From the NCBI GenBank assembly GCA_026394025.1, contig JAPKZC010001135.1, positions 3,748-14,553 on the forward strand: DNA of 10,806 nt. Direction: 5' to 3'. The first letter of the stretch is position 1. Each line of letters begins with the position of its first letter. The notes under the pieces were generated by a model. The model ran no database searches and was not told where the DNA came from. It was given only the letters and a program-made list of their open reading frames with translations. The translations under genes were made by a program, and so were the position numbers. This stretch comes from Candidatus Solibacter sp. Lineage in GTDB: Bacteria; Acidobacteriota; Terriglobia; Bryobacterales; Bryobacteraceae. This document shows, piece by piece, positions 6,204 to 10,806 of this stretch.

Positions 6204-8669
6204 CTACCTCTGCCCCAGAAGGCCCGAGTGAGTCTGCACGCGGAGCCTGCTCCCGTCGGTGCGGATGGTGACCATGCCGTCCAGGTCCGTGCGCAGGATG
6301 GCCGCATGATGCTGGCGAAGGCGCTCCACCACAGCGGGGTGGGGGTGCCCATAACTATTCTCGAACCCGGCCGAAATCACCGCGAACGCCGGCCGCACCG
6401 CGCTCAGGAACTCTTCCGTGCTGCTGGTGCGGCTCCCATGGTGCGGCACCTTCAGGACGTCGGTGGGCCGGAGTTCGTGGCCGTAGACCATCTCCTGTTC
6501 GATGCCCCGCTCCACGTCGCCACTCAGAAGAAAACTGCGATGTCCAAACGTCACGCGCAGCACCAGCGAGTCGTTATTCTTCGGCTCGCCGACCGGCACG
6601 TAGTCCGGCGTGGGCGCCAGCACCTCAATCGCCGCACCGCCGAAGGCAAAGCGGCCCGGCGCCCGCAGCGGGACGATCTTCGCACCCACGGCGACCGCTT
6701 TATCGTGCACCGCGCGCCACTCCGGACCCTCCGGCGTGAACCCAGTCCACACCTCCCGCGGGTGGAAGGCGGAGATTAGCGCCGCAAGGCCGCCGCTGTG
6801 GTCATCGTGTGCGTGGGAGAGCGCCACCACGTCCAACGTGCGGAAGCCGCGATCCCACAGGTAGGGCGCCACCACGTCCTCGCCGATATCGAGCTGCGAT
6901 CGCGCAACCCTGCCGAACGCGGGGATGCCGCCGCCATCCACGAGCATACGTTTGCCATCGGGAAACAGCACCAGCAGACTGTCGCCCTGGCCCACGTCGA
7001 TCACCGTCAACTCCAGTTCGCCGGGATGGACATCCGGCGCGAACGGGTGCCACAACAGCAGCCCGAGCAACACCGCCACCGCCAGGGCCGGCCAACGCGA
7101 GCGCCAAACGGCTGCCACAATCAGCACCGCAGCGAGCGCGATTCCGAGCCATATCGGAGGCGTGGGAATTCGCCAGTTCGGTTCCAGGTTGGCGTGGAAC
7201 CAGACTACCTTTTGCGAGAGCCACAAGAGCAGGCCGGCGATTCTGGCGATCCACTGCCACCCGCTGAACACGGCCAGGAACCCCACAGGCACCACCGCGC
7301 CCATCAGCGGCACCACGAAGGCGTTAGCCGAAAGTCCCGAGAAGCCCAGCCGGTGAAAGTAGACCACCATGGGCAGCGCCAGGCCAAGTTGCACCACCGC
7401 CGAGGTGAGCACGATCTCGCAAACCAGGAGCAGTACCCGCGCCGGCCACGCCACCGCCCACAGGGGAGTGCGCAGCCGCTCGGCCAGCAAGCGCATCTCT
7501 ATGCGGAACTGCGCGGCGCGCGGCTGCATGTGGAAATCGCGGCCGGGATCGGCAAGGTCGCGCAGTCCCGCCGCCAGGGGGCCGGAAGTGGCGGCGATCG
7601 CCGGCACGGCGAATGCCCCAAGGAAGCCCACGGCCAGAAACGTCAGTTGGAAACTGGCGTCGAACAACTGCTCCGGATCGAGCAGCAGAAACGCCAGCGC
7701 CACCGCCGCCAGCAGATTCATGATGCGCCGCTCGCGATAGAAATACCCCGCGATCATGAACAGCGTGAGGCCCGCCGCCGAGCGCACACACGGCGCCTGC
7801 CACCCCGTGACCAGCGCATAGAACCACGCCGCCAGCACCGTCAGAAACAGCGCCAGGCTCTCCGGGACGAAGCAGATGCGCAGCAGAAACAGGAAGAAGG
7901 CCGCCAGCACCGCCACGTGAGTTCCGGAAATCACCAGCGCGTGGAAGGTCCCGGTGGAGCGGTACTGCTCCGTCCAGACCTTCTGCAACTGAAAGGACTG
8001 CCCGATCAGGATCGCCTGCATCATCCCGGACTGGTAGGCATCGCCGGGGTAGAGTTGTTCGATGCGCGCCAGCGCCGCCGCGCGCAGGCCCATCACGATC
8101 TTCTGAAAGGCATTCCCGCAGCGTCCGGGCAGGACACGCACGGTTCCGGCCGCCGCCGACGCAGTCCAATAGATGTCCTGCCGGGCCAGGAAGCGCCGGT
8201 AGTCGAACGCCCCGGGGTTACCGAAATTGCGCGGCGGGCGCACCTTCGCGTCAAGTTCGATATTCTGCCCGTAGTGCAGCGCGGGCAGCGTTTCGCCCTC
8301 TTTGGTGTAGAGCGTGACCTGCGCACGCGCGTCGCGATCCAGTTCGAGGATGAAGCGCTCCCGCTCGCCGGACACCGCCGGCGGTTCCACCACGCACCCG
8401 GCGAGAATGACCACTTCGCGCCCGGTGGCATCGATGGTCGGCGGCGGCCCAGGTTCGTGCACGCGCGAATCCAGCGCTCCGGCAAAGAACAAGCCGAGCA
8501 GACAGCACACGCCCGCGAGCGCGCGCGAACCGCGCCACAGCGCCAGGCAGCCGAGCACGAAGAATGCGGCGATGGCCCCGAGTGATTCGGATGGTCCGAA
8601 CGGTATGAACCGGTAGACCAGGATGCCCGAAGCAAGGGCAGCCAGGGGACCCAGCAGTGGATGTTTCAA
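6204..8669 (-). CDS. comEC: ComEC/Rec2 DNA-uptake channel protein
   Basis: ComEC forms the inner-membrane channel that brings transforming single-stranded DNA into the cytoplasm. At 821 residues this one is full length, with all three expected parts. First are N-terminal membrane helices and an OB-fold-like DUF4131 region (about 1-190). Then comes the polytopic 'competence' domain (about 215-490) with GTFHALVISGTHVAVL (240-255), the counterpart of the family's 'SGLH' motif, and QAPCVRSAAGL. Last is a metallo-beta-lactamase-like domain (about 552-820) with IDVGQGDSLLV, DGG (578-580), SHAHDDHSGG (618-627), NNDSLVLR, LSGDVE (D718) and VLKVPHHGSR. The metal motif H619-x-H621-x-D623-H624 appears intact. 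The start is a TTG at 8669 directly after an in-frame TAG (8672-8670); there is no clear Shine-Dalgarno. The gene is divergent from the PEP-CTERM gene, and no other competence gene is nearby. The hydrophilic insert at about 360-405 is a local peculiarity. Confidence 0.95.
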   Translation of the reverse strand: MKHPLLGPLAALASGILVYRFIPFGPSESLGAIAAFFVLGCLALWRGSRALAGVCCLLGLFFAGALDSRVHEPGPPPTIDATGREVVILAGCVVEPPAVSGERERFILELDRDARAQVTLYTKEGETLPALHYGQNIELDAKVRPPRNFGNPGAFDYRRFLARQDIYWTASAAAGTVRVLPGRCGNAFQKIVMGLRAAALARIEQLYPGDAYQSGMMQAILIGQSFQLQKVWTEQYRSTGTFHALVISGTHVAVLAAFFLFLLRICFVPESLALFLTVLAAWFYALVTGWQAPCVRSAAGLTLFMIAGYFYRERRIMNLLAAVALAFLLLDPEQLFDASFQLTFLAVGFLGAFAVPAIAATSGPLAAGLRDLADPGRDFHMQPRAAQFRIEMRLLAERLRTPLWAVAWPARVLLLVCEIVLTSAVVQLGLALPMVVYFHRLGFSGLSANAFVVPLMGAVVPVGFLAVFSGWQWIARIAGLLLWLSQKVVWFHANLEPNWRIPTPPIWLGIALAAVLIVAAVWRSRWPALAVAVLLGLLLWHPFAPDVHPGELELTVIDVGQGDSLLVLFPDGKRMLVDGGGIPAFGRVARSQLDIGEDVVAPYLWDRGFRTLDVVALSHAHDDHSGGLAALISAFHPREVWTGFTPEGPEWRAVHDKAVAVGAKIVPLRAPGRFAFGGAAIEVLAPTPDYVPVGEPKNNDSLVLRVTFGHRSFLLSGDVERGIEQEMVYGHELRPTDVLKVPHHGSRTSSTEEFLSAVRPAFAVISAGFENSYGHPHPAVVERLRQHHAAILRTDLDGMVTIRTDGSRLRVQTHSGLLGQR

Positions 8670-8838
8670 CTATGCGCGATTGTATCAACGTGCGGAAGGC
8701 GCCAACGCGAGTCTGAAGGCGGCCAACGGCAGCACGGCCCTGGCGCTGAGCCTCAAGATCCCGACTAGACTGTACCAGTACCGGGCACTCAGCCAAAACA
8801 GGATAAACAGATCTCTTATATGGTAATTTCATTGTATG

Positions 8839-8885
8839 CCGCAGGCGGCCGTAGCGCCGTAGCGCTTACGGGAGGCCGCATGCGG
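8839..8885. repeat. strong GC-rich hairpin in the leader of the PEP-CTERM gene
   Basis: CCGCAGGCGGCC (8839-8850) pairs with GGCCGCATGCGG (8874-8885) at 11 of 12 positions (one G-A mismatch). The inner sequence can extend the stem: CCGTAGCG pairs with CGCTTACGG with a one-base bulge. The right arm ends 7 bases before the GAAGG ribosome binding site (8893-8897) of the gene starting at 8902. No T-run follows on either strand, so a simple intrinsic terminator is unlikely. It could be a leader structure affecting translation or mRNA stability, or a REP-like palindromic element. The remaining intergenic DNA (8670-8838) shows an AT-rich patch near 8805-8835, suitable for promoters in either direction, but no clear consensus boxes. 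Confidence 0.55.
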
Positions 8886-8901
8886 ACATCGTGAAGGTAT
8901 T

Positions 8902-9513
8902 ATGAAGAACCTTGCCGTGTCCCTTGTGCTGGCCGCAGCTTTTTCTCTGCCCGTGTTCGCCGGGGCAGTTAAGTCCAATATCAACTTCGCCCTTCCGGAG
9001 GGCGCTCCGCTCCCCACGTCTGGCTCTTTCAACTACGATCCGGCGGCGGGGTTCTCCGATTTCCTGGTGCAATGGGCCGGCGTGACATTCGACCTCACAT
9101 CGGCGGCAAACGGGATGACTTTGACAGCAGACCCTCCAACAGGTTGCGGTCCCAGCGACGGTTCCGCCGGGCACCAGTATGCATACGTCCTCATGACCCA
9201 GACCGCGACGGGCTGCGATGCGAGGTATGCGTGGAGCGGCGTGTACTACGGCTTGGGGATGGCCCAACTCTCATTCATTCTCAATCCTGGCGGGTCCTCG
9301 TCATCCCAGGACTTGCTCATTGCGATGACCTTGTTCCCCCCGGACGAGTCCACGCCATTCAATTGGGTGGTGGGGTCCTGGACCGTCACGGCGGAGTCCT
9401 CCGTACCCGAACCAGGCACGGTCGGCCTGATGCTGTTAGGAGCCCTGACGATCGCGGGGATGAAGACGGCCCGGGGCGTTCGCACCGGCGGCCGCGGCAC
9501 TCTCGTGCGGTAA
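8902..9513 (+). CDS. PEP-CTERM sorting-domain protein (secreted, function unknown)
   Basis: A 203-residue secreted protein. Residues 1-20 are a Sec signal peptide (MKNLAVSLVLAAAFSLPVFA, cleavage likely before GAVKS). The middle (about 25-165) is rich in aromatic, Ser, Thr and Gly residues and probably a beta-sandwich, with two cysteines (C82, C105) that could form a disulfide. The C-terminus has VPEPGT at 168-173, a hydrophobic helix (about 173-186) and a basic tail: the tripartite PEP-CTERM signal recognised by exosortase (EpsH/XrtA family) in bacteria that make exopolysaccharide. The tail, from K188 to the end, is about 16 residues and longer than the usual short Arg-rich end. GAAGG four bases before the ATG supports the start. 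No exosortase or polysaccharide genes are in the window, which is usual, since targets are scattered around the genome. The biological role of the mature domain is unknown. Confidence 0.88.
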   Translation: MKNLAVSLVLAAAFSLPVFAGAVKSNINFALPEGAPLPTSGSFNYDPAAGFSDFLVQWAGVTFDLTSAANGMTLTADPPTGCGPSDGSAGHQYAYVLMTQTATGCDARYAWSGVYYGLGMAQLSFILNPGGSSSSQDLLIAMTLFPPDESTPFNWVVGSWTVTAESSVPEPGTVGLMLLGALTIAGMKTARGVRTGGRGTLVR

Positions 9514-9526
9514 CCTCTTTCCATCC

Positions 9527-10006
9527 ATGCGGATATCGGGTTCGCCGATGCGCCCGACGGTACGGGTAGCGGAAGCGCATGAGTCGGAAGAGATACTTCG
9601 GATCACGAACGCGGCCTACCGGGTGGAGAGGTTCTTCATCGAGACCGACCGGTTGGACGGGGAGCGGTTGGGAGTACTCCTGTCGAAAGGAGTGTTCCTG
9701 ATAACTGACGCCATGACCGGGTGCGTCTACGTGGAACTGCGCGGCGAGCGGGCTTACTTCGGGCCGCTCTCAGTGGACCCTGTCTGTCAGGGGTCGGGAA
9801 CCGGCAAGTTACTGGTGAAGGCAGCGGAGGAGTACGCCCGCACCCACGGCTGCCGCTTCATGGACCTGCGCATCGTCAATTTGCGCGAGGAACTGCCCGG
9901 GTTCTATCGCAAGCTCGGCTACACGGAAACGGGGACCGAGTCTTTCCCGGAGGACGAGCCAACCAAATTGCCGTGCCATCTTATCCGTATGAGTAGGGAA
10001 CTCTGA
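9527..10006 (+). CDS. GNAT-family N-acetyltransferase
   Basis: A 159-residue cytoplasmic acetyltransferase that would transfer an acetyl group from acetyl-CoA to an unknown amine. Motif A is clear: GPLSVDPVCQGSGTGKLLV (79-97), with the pyrophosphate-binding Q88-x-x-G91-x-G93 signature. The helix after it (KAAEEYARTHGC) and the motif B region LPGFYRKLGYTETG (123-136) are typical. The N-terminal part (TVRVAEAHESEEILRITNAAY) matches the usual beta1-alpha1 opening. Two ATG codons compete: 9527 (no Shine-Dalgarno visible) and 9548 (MRPTVRV...), which gives a more typical GNAT N-terminus; the longer form is listed. The gene starts 13 bases after the PEP-CTERM gene and may be cotranscribed, without an evident functional link. 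Its stop (10004-10006) abuts the stop of the convergent vapC. Confidence 0.9.
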   Translation: MRISGSPMRPTVRVAEAHESEEILRITNAAYRVERFFIETDRLDGERLGVLLSKGVFLITDAMTGCVYVELRGERAYFGPLSVDPVCQGSGTGKLLVKAAEEYARTHGCRFMDLRIVNLREELPGFYRKLGYTETGTESFPEDEPTKLPCHLIRMSREL

Positions 10007-10438
10007 CTAACGGCTTAGCAACTCCAAGGTGAGACCGCGAAACTGGCGGAACCCGCGGTCCAGCGTGACTAGCCGGCGGGCTTCACAGATCGCAAACGCA
10101 GCCAGGTAGGCGTCGGCGATCAGCTTACCTGTCGGTATTGGATAGTTCAGCAGCGTGGGCATTACGGATCCCAGGTTTGGCGGTTCCGCCAGGAATTCCA
10201 TGCGTTCATCCAGCAGCAGTTCTTCAATCAGAACCCACGCCGCGGAGGCGGAGATCGCATCGTCGCCCATGATGGCACGGTTGCCGAGGAGGCGAATCAG
10301 GGCCAGGTGGACGATGCGGCAAATGCCTGCTTCGCCCGCGTCCAGCGTGTCGAACCACTTGCGCGCCAGGCGGTGATGTTCATGCTGCCGAACCAGCAGC
10401 GCGAGCATTACGTTTACGTCAACCAAACATGGCTTCAT
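10007..10438 (-). CDS. vapC: VapC-family PIN-domain toxin (ribonuclease)
   Basis: A 143-residue PIN-domain protein, the toxin of a type II toxin-antitoxin pair; VapC toxins cut RNA, often tRNA or rRNA, using Mg2+. The start MKPCLVDVNVMLALL is chosen at ATG 10438 because the PIN fold begins here; the frame stays open upstream to 10543 but those residues are the antitoxin gene read in another frame. Acidic residues expected in the active site are D7 (LVDVN), D109 (IADAYLAAF) and D127 (LVTLDRGF). The usual second acidic position falls in GICRIVHLALIRLLGN, where I see H44; several VapC subfamilies also vary here. The start overlaps the last 20 bases of vapB, and no Shine-Dalgarno is visible, so translation probably depends on coupling. 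The target RNA cannot be deduced. Confidence 0.9.
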   Translation of the reverse strand: MKPCLVDVNVMLALLVRQHEHHRLARKWFDTLDAGEAGICRIVHLALIRLLGNRAIMGDDAISASAAWVLIEELLLDERMEFLAEPPNLGSVMPTLLNYPIPTGKLIADAYLAAFAICEARRLVTLDRGFRQFRGLTLELLSR

Positions 10439-10643
10439 CGATCTGTTTCGCTGTGAGAACGCCGATCGATCTGGCGTTCCGGCTGCCGATCGCGGGCGGC
10501 GTACGCCGCACCTTTCTGCTCGCCGGCTCCAGGCTGCGCTCAACCGCCTCGATGAAGAATTGCTTCAGCGAAACTCCCGAGGCCGATGCGCGAACCTTGG
10601 CTCGGGTGAGAAGCTCATCCGGGAGTTCGACGGTGGTACGCAT
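10419..10643 (-). CDS. vapB: VapB-type ribbon-helix-helix antitoxin
   Basis: A 74-residue antitoxin just upstream of and overlapping the PIN toxin gene. The first 40 residues (MRTTVELPDELLTRAKVRAS, then GVSLKQFFIEAVERSL) form a ribbon-helix-helix DNA-binding fold: one beta strand with alternating residues followed by two helices. The rest (about 41-74, with RKVRRTPPAI and ending QIDEAMFG) is the flexible toxin-binding tail expected in VapB proteins. In this family the antitoxin blocks the toxin's active site, and the complex represses its own promoter. The palindrome directly upstream (10645-10660) fits that. No Shine-Dalgarno precedes the ATG; the -10-like box is so close that the mRNA may be leaderless (inference). 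Confidence 0.88.
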   Translation of the reverse strand: MRTTVELPDELLTRAKVRASASGVSLKQFFIEAVERSLEPASRKVRRTPPAIGSRNARSIGVLTAKQIDEAMFG

Positions 10644-10644
10644 A

Positions 10645-10660
10645 TGCCATAATTATGGCA
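10645..10660 (-). promoter_or_regulatory. perfect 16-bp palindrome, probable vapBC operator overlapping the -10 box
   Basis: TGCCATAATTATGGCA is a perfect palindrome ending one base before the vapB ATG; after one mismatch it extends two further bases on each side. On the minus strand it contains CATAAT (10657-10652), five of six matches to the bacterial -10 consensus, which would place the transcription start at or a base or two before the vapB ATG. A ribbon-helix-helix repressor bound here would cover the promoter. I could not find a good -35 box. The operator role is inferred from position and symmetry. Confidence 0.65.
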
Positions 10661-10664
10661 CATC

Positions 10665-10806
10665 CTACCGCACCGTCGGATACTTGATGCCGAGCTGTTC
10701 GAGATAGGTATCGTACTTAGCGGCGTCGTAGTACATCTTTTGCATCTGCGGGCGGAAGCGCTCCATCACGTCTTTGTTCAGCCAGATGGCCGGCTTGTCA
10801 TCGGGA
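10665..10806 (-). CDS. C-terminal fragment of an unidentified protein
   Basis: On the minus strand an open frame enters from the right edge and stops at TAG (10667-10665), giving 46 residues with coding-like composition: PDDKPAIWLNKDVMERF, then MQKMYYDAAKYDTYLEQLG and a final KYPTVR. It is rich in aromatic and charged residues and looks like a helical end of a soluble protein; I do not recognise the family. It ends 21 bases upstream of vapB on the same strand, so the toxin-antitoxin genes could receive read-through from it in addition to their own promoter. Confidence 0.6.
   Translation of the reverse strand, partial: PDDKPAIWLNKDVMERFRPQMQKMYYDAAKYDTYLEQLGIKYPTVR

Noticed and set aside
6798..8585. 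A 595-residue plus-strand open frame opposite comEC
   Set aside because: It is low-complexity, rich in Arg, Gln and His, and lies wholly antisense to a well-recognised gene; long antisense frames are expected in GC-rich DNA.
8623..8826. A 67-residue plus-strand frame across the comEC-PEP-CTERM intergenic region
   Set aside because: It overlaps the comEC start antisense, has no ribosome binding site and no recognisable motif.
10439..10543. N-terminal extension of vapC (35 further residues)
   Set aside because: The extra Arg- and Ser-rich residues are vapB read in another frame; the PIN fold starts at MKPCLVD.

Overview
The window is GC-rich, densely packed bacterial chromosome. Gene content suggests an Acidobacteriota member of the Solibacter/Bryobacter type. 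The clues are a PEP-CTERM surface protein, an IorAB-like molybdenum hydroxylase pair, a PAS/HisKA_2 sensor kinase with the typical 'HELRVHQIELEMQNEELRRA' linker, and a secreted family 20 hexosaminidase. This taxonomic call is inferred from protein style only; there is no rRNA marker.

Left part (1-4684, all + strand): the C-terminus of an unidentified protein, then a translationally coupled pair encoding a [2Fe-2S] subunit and a Tat-exported molybdopterin subunit of a xanthine-oxidase-family hydroxylase. A signal-peptide-bearing GH20 beta-N-acetylhexosaminidase follows after an 18-base gap. The hydroxylase pair is one enzyme; the hexosaminidase may share the transcript but has no obvious metabolic link.

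Middle part (4711-8669, - strand): a full-length ComEC/Rec2 DNA-uptake channel with a TTG start, then about 220 bp of non-coding DNA, then a PAS-domain histidine kinase gene that is broken. Its N-terminal half (PAS plus phosphoacceptor helix) and C-terminal half (rest of DHp plus ATPase) lie in different frames. The junction also lacks roughly 15-16 codons that the family normally has, so I read it as an internal deletion rather than a one-base error.

Right part (8670-10806): a 232-bp divergent intergenic region ends in a strong GC-rich hairpin just before the ribosome binding site of a PEP-CTERM protein gene. A GNAT acetyltransferase gene follows on the same strand. Converging on it, with stop codons directly abutting, is a VapBC-type toxin-antitoxin pair whose start region carries a perfect 16-bp palindrome overlapping a probable -10 box. 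The window ends inside an unidentified minus-strand gene.

I did not find a convincing undescribed multigene system, CRISPR array, RNA gene, insertion sequence or prophage. The points most worth checking are the broken kinase, the vapBC operator and leaderless start, the hairpin before the PEP-CTERM gene, and variant residues in ComEC and VapC.
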